A DNA stretch of 64,000 nucleotides from Powellomyces hirtus (GCA_025526995.1 JAHLKG010000008.1:620001-684000); one strand, 5' to 3'; counted from the stretch's first letter, positions 35,965 to 48,118 are shown. Notes: generated by a model from the letters alone, not told the origin. Numbers and translations are program-made.

Positions 35965-38318
35965 ATGACCTCTTGGAATTGCGAGATCTGTACTTTCGCA
36001 AATGAGAAGCCTTTGGCTCTAGTGTGCGAGATTTGTGGAGCTTTGAAGCCCGCCGGCGGTCCCGCGTTACCAGATTCTACGAACGGCGAGAACCTACTGC
36101 CAAGTGGGAATGTTGGGGAAGCAGACGACAGTGACGACGAGGATCTACGTCTCGCCCTCGCACTTTCGGTCAAGGAGAGCAACAACCCGCTGTCTGAGAA
36201 TAAGAAAAAAGACACAAAGCGACGCAGAGCAGCGTCTGCGGCAGTTGATTCAAGTGTTGATGATGTAGTCGAGGTGGACCTATCGGCCGATCTTGGAGGG
36301 ACATCTTCCCCAGAAGGAGACGTGCAGCTCAGCAAACCAAGTCGTGTGATTTATGACATCAGGGATTCACCCTCACAGTCTGCACCGATCTCAGATAAAT
36401 CAGCTCCCCCGGCGGACGGAAAATATGGTTTGGCCAGTATCCCTCCTGCAAAAACGGACATGAAGGCAGAAGGAGAAACGCGACCAAGACAATCGATTCC
36501 GGACCGCGCGGAGCTTGAGCGTCAACGACTAGAGAGGATTGCGGGGAAGCGATCAATCAGTATGACTGACGATGCCGAACAGGCGAAGAATGGAGTAAAG
36601 CGCTTAAAGAAGCAGCAACATCCTGGTTCGTTACATTGTTCTCTGAACTTGGATTGCATGCCTGACCTAATTGGTTTCTAGAGTGGAAATACCCTGGAGG
36701 ATTCACGAGGTGTGTTTTTACATCGCAGTTGAAGCTTGGACTAGCATTCCAGACTCACCGTAAGTCCTTTGAAGCATGACGTACGTAGACGGGTCCTTAC
36801 CAGGTTCATGCTTGCGATTCGAGGATCTCGTAGTGAGGGTAGGCAAGCACGCGGGATGGAAGAAAAGTGGAACAAGTGACACTCACATTGATCTTTACTG
36901 TGAGCAGAAGCATCTCCAGCGCGCTGTGTTGAGTGGATTCCAAGTGGATCACAATTGGCTGATGTCGAAACTGCCCACAAGTACCAAGATCTGTATTGTC
37001 CGGCCCCGTTTCACGGATTTGCCAGAAGGAGCAACAAACTGCGTGATCAGCGAATATGTATACTGCGCCTTTCCAAAGATGCCTGCTTCAGGATATGGCT
37101 GCATGCATGTAAAATTCCTTCTCCTATTCTACCCAGGTTTTCTGAGGTTCGTTGTGACCTCGGCCAACCTGGTAGATTACGATTGGGAGCAACAAGAAAA
37201 TGTGATCTGGGTACAGGATTTTCCGATTCCAGAGGAAGACTCTCACCCACCACCAAGCGATTTCAGCAAAGATTTGGAGGAGATCCTTTCGGCCATGGAA
37301 GTCCCGGCTAATGTTCGCCTAGCAGTCATGAAGGCTGATTTTAGTTCTGCAAAGGTAAAATACGGTCGTGGAGCAACGTCAGTCTCTCACTTCAAACCTC
37401 AGCTTCCTCTGACGTCTCTTCATTGAATTGCAAGGCGAAACTGTGCTTCTCGAGACCAGGATCGTTCTCCGGCAGTTCTCTTCTCACGTATGGCCACCTG
37501 AGATTAAGTGAAATTGTCAAGGAGCTGGCCATCCCGTCTCTAGAGCGGCACCAAGAAACAATGGTGACATATCAGACGAGTTCCTTGGGCGCTCTCAGCC
37601 CATCTTGGATCAAAGAGTTCCATCGGTCGGCGTGTGGCAAACGGCCGGCCTCTACGGAAGCGGATGCAATCCCACCCACCGAAATCCTCTTCCCTAGCAG
37701 CGCAACTGTGGCAAAATCCAAGCTGGGTCCCAACGTAAGCAAAACGCGCGTGTTATGTTTGCTCGTCTTTCTGGCTAACGAGCGAAAATATATCAGGGTG
37801 CAGGAACTATCTGCTTTGCGAGAAAAGCGTGGGAAAGACCGGATTTCCCACAACAAGTGCTGCGCAACAGCGTCTCGAAAAGGCCCGGGACTCTCTCTCA
37901 TTCGAAAATCATTCTTGTGGCTCCTTCTTCACCGAATTCCACGCCTGGTGCGGGCAATGACGAGATCGTAGGATGGTATTACTGCGGCTCCCACAACTCA
38001 ACACAGTCTGCTTGGGGTGCACTGTGGCGAAGTAAACGAAAAGTAAAACAAAATGCCTCTGTTGCTAACGATGACGAGCTTGCCGGATGCACGCTGCGCA
38101 TCAGGAATTGGGAACTTGGCGTAGTCTTTCCAATGACCCGCAATCGGAAGTCCGCAATCAACGGAGGCTTTGACCTCGTCGTGCCTTTTCAGTATCCTGC
38201 GGCCTCATACGCGCAGGACGATACACCATGGTTCAAGTGAGTATGTGAACAGTGCTGAATAACGTGTCATTAAGAGTTCAAAAACTTGTCATTTTCCAGT
38301 GCCCCTTTCAACCCATAG
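35965..38318 (+). CDS. TDP1: Tyrosyl-DNA phosphodiesterase 1 with ubiquitin-binding-type N-terminus
   Basis: Exons 35965-36625, 36682-36759, 36789-37354, 37435-37734, 37797-38236, 38300-38318 (687 residues). Tdp1 removes topoisomerase I peptides and other 3' adducts from DNA using two HKD motifs. Both are present: GCMHVKFLLLF with VVTSANLVDYDW (His about 353), and LSHSKIILV with WYYCGSHNSTQSAWG (His about 570). YGHLRL, FPQQVLRNSV and WELGVVFP are also typical. The N-terminus has a RanBP2/NZF-type zinc finger (W4, C6, C9, N13, C21, C24) and a ubiquitin-interacting motif (DDEDLRLALALSVKES, about 57-72), then a disordered linker. Exon 2 is the least certain. Confidence 0.9.
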
Positions 38319-38399
38319 TAAGTTTGCCGTAATGTAAAGTAGTGGATAGCAAATCAGAAACAAATGTACAGAGTCTGTAGCCGTATATACACTGGCAAT

Positions 38400-40510
38400 T
38401 TATAGGACCGCTTTGAACCAAGCAAAAACCTTTCGCACATTCCTGAGAAGTAGCCACGCCACAGCGACGCGGAACGTCATTGCCGTGATCACCGAAATGC
38501 GGATCGCATGGTATATCTCCATTCGTGATCTGGAAGAGATCGCAGGGGGCTGTCAGAAAGCAACGCGGATCAATTGCGATGGGCGCCTTTTCACAAATCT
38601 TACCGCACGGATACGCTGACAGCCGGTTTTCGTTGTGGGAGCGCACGAAGCTGGCCTTCGGGGCCGCCCCCAGCACGTGACGCAAAAAGCCCTGAAAAGC
38701 CGTGTCTCGCTAGCACGCCAAAGCACCAGTCGACATCGGGGTGGGAGTACTTGGGTGCGCCTAAGTCAACAAGCGGAACCGCTGGGAGATCGGCTGGATC
38801 CGAGCACAAATCCATCAGATCACTGGTCATCCACAAGGTAAGACCCCACAGAAGAAGCCTGTCAGCCGTGGACTGGCCGGTGTTTGCGACGCTGACGTGG
38901 AGTTCGTGAGTTGCGACTGGCTCTTGGTGGTTGTGGTTATGATGCGTCGGGAGGTAAGGTCTAGCCGGGCTCGGGATTGTTGCGGTCGGGGTCGCTAGCG
39001 GTGTGACAATCTCCCCGGCCGTTGTTGGCAACAGGACGCCGAAGTAGCTGTACCGACCCAATATCCATGTGACCGATTTCTCAAGCCCTATGTGGAAAGA
39101 TCTTCCCCAGCTAACAGGGGCTGCTGCTGTCGGCAATTGTGAACGAGAGTAGACACGGGCCGACAGGAGATGGCGCGCAATTGGAAATGTGATGGCCCGC
39201 CAGCGGGTCGGTTTACGGGCCGCTGCAAGGAAAAATGACATGGGAATCCAATGGATCGAAGCGATCTCTTCTGGCAGGAGAATCAGCGGTGGAGTGGCGG
39301 GAACAAGCTGGAGATATACTATGACGATGAGTGTCCATTGAATATGAAGGTGAAGAAGACTATTAGGAAGGCAGCCCGCGGACACATCGACTGATCCTAA
39401 TGAATGCAAACGAAACATACCAAAGGGGGAGAGGATGAGCACGGCTTTCGTGCTTGCCGCGGGTGTGACTTTGCGGTCATCGAGAGCACCCAGGCATAGA
39501 TATCTAAAAGTTGGAGTGTAAATGTAAACAAGCTACTCGATCCTTGCCAAAAGGATGGTTGGGCGGCGGCATACTCTGGGGAAGTCAGATCCAGACCAAT
39601 CTCCTCTATGGATCTGCAAAAGTGATATTACATCGTAAATGTCAGGGTTCTCGCATGGGGAATGTGACAGACGCGTTTACATACTCCCGTTCCGCAGCTT
39701 GTTGATCTGTTTCGTTGGGTTCCGCCTTTCCTCCTGGAAATGCCATCTATAACAAGGGGCAACGTTGGGAATTGGTCACGTCGACTGTAACAGGTAGAAC
39801 CGAATTTTCCTCAGGATTTGCTTCGTATTCTTACATGTCCGCTCCATCTATCGGTGACATTGGCTGCTCGCCGCACAAATAACACCTCGGGTTCCCCGGT
39901 CTTGACCCATCCGACTATATAGACGAGAAGACAAAAGTCGGCCCACCAGTATCAGTACACGGTACATCCGACAAGCTGGAGCGAAATTCAAATATGGCTC
40001 GACAGCGACTCACGTTTGAGAAATTCCAGTGGATCCCGAGTTGCTGAGAGATAACATTGAGAGTTGCACGATGGAGGGATGAAGAACGTAAGGCTCAACA
40101 GCTAACAGAGCAGTTTGTGACACCTCATCCATCGCCCCACACCGTAGCAGACAGAGCTGTTACCCTCGTTTTGCCTTGACTCACCAGGCGCCCTCCCCAG
40201 CGGGCCAACTACCGAGTTTGGCCGCACGCGAATGATAATCGCCACTGCCGATCGACGCGGACCGCCCGTCTTCCGCGGAATCTTCTCCACCGGAAGGATC
40301 TGAACGGTTACAACAAGACTAGCTGTCAGGTTTCTGTCAAACAAGCCATCAAGTACAGCAAAAGAATTTGTACCGCTAGGTGCTTTATGAGGTTCTGCAG
40401 TAACCGCGCCTCACTCCCTTTTTCTGTAAGTTTGTTGAGACATGAATGTTATTACAGGGTTTAGCAATAGTGGCCGGTAGACTGGCTGCACCTTCTCTGG
40501 GAACGTTCAT
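38400..40510 (-). CDS. NUDIX hydrolase, CoA-diphosphatase-like, with C-terminal extension
   Basis: Exons 40492-40510, 40374-40423, 40185-40299, 39835-39914, 39685-39746, 39575-39613, 39421-39503, 38604-39318, 38400-38529 (430 residues, phases agree). NUDIX enzymes cleave nucleoside diphosphate-X compounds; peroxisomal Pcd1/NUDT7/NUDT8 members hydrolyse coenzyme A. The NUDIX box is assembled from two exons: GGKAEPNETDQQAAERE then SIEEIGL, fitting G-x5-E-x7-RE-x2-EE-x-G. Around it are RRSAVAIIIRV, EVLFVRRAANVTDRWSGHMA, YLCLGALDDR, LPEEIASIHWIPMSFF and LLWGLTLWMTSDL, in the order of the CoA-type subfamily. The insert between the last two is long (about 130 residues) and the C-terminus carries two hydrophobic patches. 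Substrate is inferred from subfamily only. Confidence 0.75.
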
Positions 40511-40814
40511 TCCGCAGACAGGCCCGGATAGCGGGGTTTGAACAGGCGCAAGGAAAATCTGATCCGAAACCCGCAGTGATGAATGCGGACGGCTTTCTAA
40601 AGTACAGTAACTTGCTGTCTGCGTCCTCAACGGTGAGTTTGTATTAGACTCTGGCAATTGCTCGGTTTTTATACGGTACCTCTTTGAGTGGGGGACAGAT
40701 CAGGACCGCACGCGGCGCGCTCGTGGTGTCATCAAGCCACATCTCGTTTCAATGCCCGTCAGCGACTAAACACGCAGTCAATCTTCCCAGAGACCAACCT
40801 CCCTGACCTTACGC
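40511..40814. promoter_or_regulatory. Divergent promoter region, NUDIX and small acidic protein
   Basis: A minus-strand TATA-like sequence (GTATAAAAA) at about 40666-40674 lies about 155 bases upstream of the NUDIX start. No gene is supported here. Confidence 0.35.
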
Positions 40815-41428
40815 ATGTCATACTACCCGCTAGGATCGTCTACTGCTCCGCGGCTGCTTCCGCGCAAGACAACCCACTCTTGGTATCGACCTCAAAGTAC
40901 TGAATCACTGCTGGAGATCCTTGACGAGCGCGAGAAGGACTTGAAAGATAAGGTACATCTGAGTCATTATGGGGGAGCTCAGAAACTGGGTTTTTGAGAC
41001 TTTATCATGTACTCGTATAATTTCTCTGACTCTCTCTTGTTTGACGTTCAGCGTACTCGGTTGAGGTTCCCGCATCCTTTGCCACACAGTCTGAACCCAC
41101 ATCACGGATCCCACAACGAACAAGAAGATCCCATGGTAAGAAGGGGCAATGTGGATCGCCTGAGATTTTGTCATGACTCGAGCACGGCTGGGTGTCCGCA
41201 TTTGTCCGACGAGATCAAAAGGGAGGGGTTTTAATGATAGACATGGCGATCGTGTACCCCCCGCCGTGTTCCGTTAAACTCAGTTTGTCCATACTAAAAC
41301 TCGTAACTTTACTACAGGATACGGAGTCAAGCTACGGTGGTGAGTCGGAAAGCGCGGCGGAATCTGGAACGGAAGTCGGGGGCGAGCTCACGGCAGACGA
41401 AGAGGACAGCACTGGGGAGGATCTTTGA
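40815..41428 (+). CDS. Small hydrophilic protein with acidic tail, family unknown
   Basis: Exons 40815-40952, 41052-41135, 41318-41428 (110 residues; all introns in phase 0). The N-terminus is basic and Pro/Ser-rich (MSYYPLGSSTAPRLLPRK), followed by a charged helix (TESLLEILDEREKDLKDK), a His/Pro stretch, and a strongly acidic tail (SESAAESGTEVGGELTADEE). No motif is recognised. Clean donors (GTACAT, GTAAGA) and acceptors (TTCAG, CTACAG) and agreeing phases support a real gene. Confidence 0.5.
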
Positions 41429-41941
41429 AGGGAAAAGCTCGGTACCATTAGGAGAGGCCGTATGCGTTGGGACATGTTGTTCATTTATTTGTGGAAATGA
41501 GTTGGTCAGAGCTTCCCGGCTCTCGCCATGAAGTCTAACCACTACGAGCAACAATTTTGTATGTGTTTGTAAACGCTCTAGGGAGTGATTCGCCCATGGA
41601 AGACACAATCGGCCTATTTTGACCGTAATGCAAAGGTGCCGTGGGACCTGAGGAGAGAGGCAAGACCCATACGCAAGTGGTGGGTCGCACATATTATGCA
41701 AAGACCATCGAAGTGACTTTAACGCTATCGCGACAAGAAGCAACACACTGATGAACTGCTTAGGTGCCCTGAGAGTTGAGATCTAGGTCGGCTATTATTT
41801 CCATCCCGTCCGGACGGTTCTACGTTGATCCTATCTTAGAGCGCACGCTTTCGCTACACACATGTGCACTTTGCGGAGCCTCCCATCTTCCCAATATAAT
41901 AGTTATGTACATTTCCAAATTGCAAGCAACCAGATTTCCGT
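41429..41941. other. Convergent intergenic region
   Basis: Between the small acidic protein gene and the C1D gene, both ending here. No feature seen beyond ordinary 3' flank sequence. Confidence 0.4.
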
Positions 41942-42757
41942 TTATTTCTTGCTCCTCTTTCGTTTCTTGTCGCTAGAATTCAGCTCGCCCTCACTCCGGC
42001 CGGCTGGCGTGCTCGTCCGAGGGCCTGGCCCTGAACTTGAGTGCACTGGCGTTGGCGGCACTGATGTAGAGATCACGTTCTGCAGAAACTGATCAGCTTC
42101 CGCTTCGGCCTTCCTTTTCTTCACTTCTCCTGCTCATCGACAAAAAAACCGTATGAGGACAGAAAGCGCGCGCTATGTGTTAGTGGCTACTACGTACTGC
42201 TGACTTCTTCATTGGTTATCAGTGAGTTAGTGACAAATCGCTTGGCGGCATCGCGGTCAAGTCGCATCGTGTCTACCAGAAGAAATGGGAGCCATATGAG
42301 CGGCCTGTCAACCCAACCGCTGAAATGAGATCACTTACTCTTATTCATGCCGCCCGCCTCTTTCAACTTCTTGAAGTACTCCTTCACGCGGTCCAATTCT
42401 CGCTTTACAGGGTGTTCCTTTGTGCTAGCGCCCTGTGTCTTGAGGTACACTAAGTGTAAGAAAAAACAATTCCAGTCAGTTTACACACTCTGCAACTGTC
42501 GACCCCATAGGAGATAAGCAGAAGCGGGCGACGCCAAAGGGCGACGGGGAAGGCCATTCGTTCATACCAAAAACTAAGGAGTTGAGCGCAAATGCCAGTA
42601 GCACGTCCAACTTAGCCCTGTCAAAGACTTCAAGCTTTCCCAGCTGTTGGTCTAGCGGTCGCTCGAGAATCGGCTGAAGAAGCCCATTGAGTCGCGCAAT
42701 GGATCGGTCCAAGTTCTGGGTCTTGCTCGCCAGACTATTCGTGAGATCTTGCTCCAT
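41942..42757 (-). CDS. LRP1: C1D/Lrp1 (Rrp47) nuclear exosome cofactor
   Basis: Exons 42568-42757, 42339-42449, 42198-42272, 41942-42129 (187 residues). C1D/Rrp47 binds structured RNA and the exonuclease Rrp6, serving rRNA and snoRNA 3' processing; the mammalian protein was also reported to bind DNA-PK. The Sas10/Utp3/C1D domain is complete: LDRSIARLNGLLQPILERPL, FDRAKLDVLLAFALNSLVFV, then YLKTQGASTKEHPVKRELDR and VKEYFKKLKE. A basic tail (KKRKRSKK) ends the protein. The start is the ATG before EQDLTNSLASKTQNLDRS; upstream frame residues have no family match. Confidence 0.88.
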
Positions 42758-42971
42758 GGTCCTTTGTACAGTCCGCTCGGAAACCGATGGGAATTCGGTT
42801 TTGCAGAATTGACAGCTTCTGTTTTGCAAAAGCTCGTTAAAGGGGGCAGAAAACCCGTCAATTGTCATCGCGTAGTGAGTCACGTGCGGGTTTTAGGTAA
42901 GACGTGCCAGTTTCGTGTTTCTTGCCAGCACAACTGAAGCGAATCCCACCTTCACAGTAAGTTGCGGAACA
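42758..42971. promoter_or_regulatory. Divergent promoter with CACGTG box
   Basis: A 214-base gap between oppositely oriented start codons. A palindromic CACGTG (42881-42886) inside AGTCACGTGCGG is a possible bHLH or bZIP site. Confidence 0.4.
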
Positions 42972-43796
42972 ATGCAAGTCTCGGCACACTATGAGCCATA
43001 CGAATTGCTGCTGGAAACCGTAACGGAGAGGGTGCGCGATGCACTTGTTCAGACAAAGAAGCAGCCGGAGCCGCCACCCCGGAACGCGGCTCCTATGATT
43101 CCTGGTGCGCGAGCAACGCTTGTCGACAGCGATGATGAGCTGGATGAAGCCGAATCTGAGGATGGGTTCGGTTGGGAGTCCACGGTATGTGGCGAGCCAG
43201 GAGTAAGAATTGCTGCATTTGCCAGAAAGGGGGCCTCATTTTCTGGCTTGCAGGACTGCCCGAGTGCGCCTGAGGAACAGCTTGTTTCGTTCCGCAACTT
43301 ATCGTCTGAGCTGATTCCGCTTGGAGACGACAGTCCCGAACATCAACCAACGCCGCCCCGGACAGCTCCGATGAGTTTGCGGAGCACAATAGCACAGTTG
43401 GAATCGGAATTCAGGTCGGAGCTTGACAAATCCACCATGCTGGTAGACCTGCAACACCGGTACATGCGGCGTCGGATTGCAGCTGCGGGTGCCAGAGACG
43501 CACCTTCGGCGACCGAAGACATTCTCAGCATTCTGATGGAGCTGGTCAGAGGAGCGTCACCCGCTTCTCCGCAAGAGTACAAGCCAGCGTCCGTGGCGGC
43601 GAACGCAGCTGAGTTAGAAGAGTTTGAGACGGAGCTTCTGGACAGGTTGCGTGATCATCTGGAGAGGCCAGATCCGTTTGTTACACCGGGAAATCTTTGT
43701 GCCAGCATGGTTTCTGAACAGTCTAGAGATTTTGGACGATTCATACCGACGAGAGTCCCTAGTTTTGGTATCAATCTGGGGCAAAAGGAAGAATAA
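42972..43796 (+). CDS. Hypothetical protein, partly helical
   Basis: The first ATG (42972) opens a frame to 43796. A 69-nt segment, 43185-43253, begins GTATGT and ends TTGCAG with no stop; I judge it an in-frame intron, giving 251 residues. The protein starts with a helix (PYELLLETVTERVRDALVQ), has an acidic stretch ending EDGFGWES, and a longer helical part (LRSTIAQLESEFRSELDK, DLQHRYMRRRIAAAGARD, ATEDILSILMELVRG). A second hydrophilic helix precedes the end. No family recognised. It shares a divergent promoter with C1D, a weak hint of coordinated expression. Confidence 0.6.
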   Translation: MQVSAHYEPYELLLETVTERVRDALVQTKKQPEPPPRNAAPMIPGARATLVDSDDELDEAESEDGFGWESTVCGEPGVRIAAFARKGASFSGLQDCPSAPEEQLVSFRNLSSELIPLGDDSPEHQPTPPRTAPMSLRSTIAQLESEFRSELDKSTMLVDLQHRYMRRRIAAAGARDAPSATEDILSILMELVRGASPASPQEYKPASVAANAAELEEFETELLDRLRDHLERPDPFVTPGNLCASMVSEQSRDFGRFIPTRVPSFGINLGQKEE

Positions 43797-44163
43797 GAAT
43801 TCCTACTGCTGTGAATCTTTCGCGCAACGATATTTGATTTCGTTCATTCACAAAAAAGACAATTGTGTGTATGTGTATCAGCATCAGCTTTCCTCCATTC
43901 AAACGCAAAATATTAAACGCAACCGAGCCAAGCGAAAACGCACTGGTGATTGTGAACTACTTCATCAGACAACTAACAAGTATGAAGAAACAAACCATTG
44001 ACGAGTGGAATTGGCAGCTTTTCGAAACCCAAGATCCATTCCCACGCGATATTCATCACTAAAGCGATGGAGAGCTGTGATCCGCGATGCATCATGGTTT
44101 TCGAAGGCAAATCAAAAGTGGTGGCAGAGCAGAGAGGGCTAGCTCATCTGACATTACGATGTT
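43797..44163. other. Convergent intergenic region
   Basis: AT-rich 3' flank between the hypothetical gene and the RS-rich gene. Nothing else seen. Confidence 0.4.
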
Positions 44164-46899
44164 TCACCAATGTCTTCGTTCGCCACGCGGCGGTGGGGGT
44201 GGTGGAGACAACCGCTCGTCATCGTAGTGTCTTTCATAGCCACCGAACTGATGCTCATGATACGAGGAGGTAATGTGTTGGTGATCATGGCGTTCGTAGG
44301 CATCACGATCTTCATTGTAATTTGGCGAAACCAGCGTATTTTCTTCGTTGTGCTTTCGAGAAGAAGAATGTTTGCTGCTCCGATGGTGATGCCTGTGACG
44401 CCGATCTTCACCTTCCCTGACATCTCCCTCCACATGGTCATCGTCATCCTGATGTCTCCGCTTTGAACTTCTGCTACTGCGATGCTTGCTCTTGCTTTCA
44501 TCTTTACAACGGTTGCTCCTCGTTCCATCATCTCCCTTTCCCTCCTTTTCAATTCCGTCAGCTTCGCCGCTCGAGTGACGGCTACTTCGATAGCTTCTCT
44601 TTCGTCTGCTGCTGCTGTCTGATGACCTTTTGTCCCCGTGTTTCCGTTTACGGGACGATGAACGGTGGCGAGATGAGGAGGATTTTGACTCGTCCACCGG
44701 AAATACCGGAGAAAGCTCTGGAATGAAATCTTGTTCTCGATCGATGGCATACGGGTCTACTACAGTGTCTGGTAGCCCCCCATAACGGCTATCGCGATTG
44801 CGTCTACTTTTCTCACCAGTATGATATGTCCGATACTGATCGTGGTCACGTTGCCGTGAGATAGGTGACATAGATTCCCTGGAGTACTTTGCCGTATCGG
44901 GGTCCTGTCCTCGACGATTCAGAGGGGGAGGGGGAGGTGGCGAGCGAGAGCTGGACCTACGATTGTGCGACCACTCTGTCTTTCGGCGAGGGGGTGACAT
45001 AGGGCGACCGTATTGGGGAGGAGGAGAGCGGGAGCTGCGCCGAGGTGAAATGGAGCGGGCGTCATTGCGGCCTCGGGATCTAGATCTAGAGTGTGACCGC
45101 GACCTAGAGCGAGATCGGGATCTAGAAGGAGACTGTGACATGGATCTTGACCTATGCCTCGTGTACCGCGTTGGGTTAAACCGACCCATACGTCCACGAC
45201 CTCGTCGAGGATTGTGATGATGCGGTGCTCGCCAATCGTCACCACGTCGGTGATCTACTCGCTTGTCGTAGCCTTCTCTCTGCATGATATTGGCAGCAGC
45301 AGCCTTTGCAGCAGCGAGCGCCTCCGCTGCTGCGCTGCGGCTGGTCATCTCATTGCTGGTCATAGTGGACCGCAGATCTTTGATGCCTGGCGTTTTTACC
45401 AATGCAGCTCGATACTGCGAGACATTGGTCTTCTCCCGTTGAAATTTCGGGGTATCCGAGTCCGATAGCGGGGTATCATCATCTTTGTCGCCTAGATTGA
45501 ATAAGATTCATTCCAAAAGGAACATTGATCGTGACACAGACCAGCACATACGTAAAGGCGTCAGTATGTGTGCTTCTTGTATAGGCGGGGAAAGAAATGA
45601 CTATCAAGGAACGAGAGATGAAGTTGTGGAATGTAACTGACCTTCTTGGATAGTTGCTGCCTTCTGCTCTCTATCCATTTCGAGTGCATACTGGTTGTTG
45701 ATTGGTTTGCGCTCCACAGCGTCTCTCGCTTTGAGGGCAGCTGCATTGTGAGCCTGAAGGAGGTTCTCTTTCTCCTGCGTGCTCTTCTCCGAAGAAGATC
45801 GACTGGGAGCGGTGCTGCTGTTCAAGTTCTACAATACAAACTCTATGAGCACAGATCATGTGAAAACATGACAGCTGATCACTCGAACAATGCTAACCTT
45901 TGCTCCCTCGGACTCAGCTCGGGCAGTTTTCATGATGTTCTCAGCATTTGCATCTACCTCCTTTACCATCGTTTTATCCGGTTTCACTGTTGTGTTGGCT
46001 GTTGAGTCCTGCCCGGATACTGGGGTTGACGAATCATTGTTCTGCTTTGCTATGCTCGATGCTGACTTCAGCTTTTGTTCCTCTGAGATCTTTTTGGAAA
46101 TTGGCATAATGATTTTCCGCCTAACAGGGCCACGTCGGTTGAGGGGCGCTTTCGCTTCGTCAGCCTTGTCGGCTTTCGGCTTGCCAAGATCTTCGAATGG
46201 GTTATGTATCTCCTTCGGCACAGCTATGGGAGACGAAATCAGACTTTCACCGAGTGGCAAACTGATTGAAATTGCGGCGCCACTTACCAGCAGCTGCAGC
46301 ATAAGCCGAGCTATAGTAGTCCGCCTGACCATAACCTGCCTGCTGCCCCGCTCCGTACTGATATCCATTGTTCCCATAATAAGCGGCATTAGGACCATAA
46401 TATCCATAGCTACCGGCATATGCCGTATAGTCATACCCCTGATACTGCGAATGGTCTTCTTGGCCCTTTGCCGAACCCCCTGCCGCCACCGCCGCATCCG
46501 GAGAAGAGGTAGCTGTCACAGGCGCATGTACTCCCCCTTCGCTAGAAACTCTTTGGTGATCTGCAGAACCTGCTGCATTGTCTGCTTTTGCCGCATCGGC
46601 GTACTCCTGAGCTTGTATCGCCCACTCTGAAAGACCATAAGTTCAAATTGAGCATCTGGTAAAACGCCGATTGCCGGAAGGCCGTACGTACCCTGCTCCA
46701 ACGCAACTTGCTGCTCGTCAACTCCGGGAGGTGCAGGATCTACCCCAGGCGGCGCTTCGAGAAAGCCAGCTGCTGCTTCCCCACCATACTGATATGTGCT
46801 CCAGTCTGCTGTGCCATAACATGCCGCAGATGCGGCTGCGGGGTCGTACGCGGCCGGCTCCATTGCCGAGGCATCGTATGAGGCGGCGGCATCCCACAT
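44164..46899 (-). CDS. RS-domain (Ser/Arg-rich) putative splicing-related protein
   Basis: Exons 46692-46899 (5' limit uncertain), 46288-46626, 45898-46223, 45642-45828, 44164-45491; at least 795 residues with agreeing phases. The N-terminus is Ala/Tyr/Gly-rich low complexity, including GYYGPNAAYYGNNGYQYG. The middle contains NPFEDLGKPKADK and RRGPVRRKIIMPISKK, and a charged helix (KARDAVERKPINNQYALEMD). The C-terminal 400 residues are an RS domain with long SR runs (SPSRSRSRSRSRSHSRSR), Pro runs and His/Asp-rich blocks. RS domains mediate spliceosomal contacts in nuclear speckles. No RNA-recognition motif is seen, so I do not name an orthologue. An upstream exon ending GQAYYTW may belong to it (about 47040-47106). 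Confidence 0.7.
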
Positions 46900-48118
46900 C
46901 GTGTCGAAAAGGTTTGTTACTGTCGGCAAGAGTCCAACGGCGGGTTGAGACCTATGAAAGGAAGTATCTGCGTAAGAAATTGATGTTGGTCTTGATTCCC
47001 GCGTTTTTCCAGCTGAGTTGTGTATTTACCTGACTAGTGCTACCAAGTATAATAGGCCTGACCCGGAAAGATATGAAGAGAGCTAGATATCGACACTGAA
47101 ATGCACATGCAACGTAGGAAGACCAAGATGGTATGGGAAGGCAGGGAAGGGCTGTCAAAATAAGCACGGGAGCTGAGCTGAGCGGGATCTCTTGGACACG
47201 GATAACACGACTTAACAGAGCAAGCCAATGGTAAGATAGATGAATTAGGTCGGCCGGCGCAGCTGCGTTGATTGCAACACCGATCGACATGCCAGCGCCA
47301 AGGTCGCAGGTTCGGCTCCTGGGCGGAGCAACATGATTTTGCTGGACGCTCACATGGTGCCTTCGCTTGGCCGACACCTCACCCGTTGAAGCCTAAACTC
47401 TACAATGGACGAATGTGCTCATTTTTTTTCTTTTCTAGCTCTGTTACCCTGTGCTACAGCTGGCATCAAGAGGCAGGTCGACCAATATTTATTCTCGCCT
47501 CCAAAAATCCTCTATCTTTTCATTTTGGATTGAATTTTGATTGATCCAGCAGGTTCTGTCAAATAGATGCATCCATCCGCACTCCAGTGAGGTCCTATTT
47601 TGGTCGCAAGTTAATTGGTCTAGCAAGTTCTGCAAGTACATGCACCCATATTTCGGACGGGGGATACTCATCAATCCTACTTGCATATGGATAACTCGGA
47701 TGAGTGAATATATAATGTATCGATACTGCTTCGATGCCATATTACGGCTATGTTGCACTTGTGCTTGCACTATTTTCTCAATGGTATTGACACGGCCACC
47801 CGGTGGATGACCTGGTCGGTGCGCCGGTAGCTAAGTTCACCAAGACGATGGACGCGCAGTCTCCGCCTGGTGATTAGGTGTCCCCGGTGTGTGTTCTGTG
47901 ACCCGAGGACAGGTGTCCGGCTCCACCACCAATTAGTTCTCCCATTCCAGGTTGCCGGGCGGCCCAACATGCCACGCGGGTTTGGTGGATGCTATAAAGA
48001 GGTTGAAGACACAGGCAACCCTCTCGCCTGCCCTCCGTTTTCTCTTCCTCGACTCGGCATTCCCCGACATTCCATTTGTCGCCTTCCCAGTCGGAAAGCA
48101 CGTAAAAACAGTACACCA
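46900..48118. other. Divergent intergenic region, about 1.2 kb
   Basis: It may hold a 5' exon of the RS-rich gene near 47040-47106 and the promoters of both flanking genes. A GGTTCGGCTCC string near 47309 recalls a tRNA B box but no cloverleaf forms. No other gene is supported. Confidence 0.4.

Noticed and set aside
47295..47340. tRNA B-box-like string GGTTCGGCTCC
   Set aside because: Only a 4-bp T stem forms; no 5' strand pairs with the would-be acceptor, and no anticodon arm is at the right distance.
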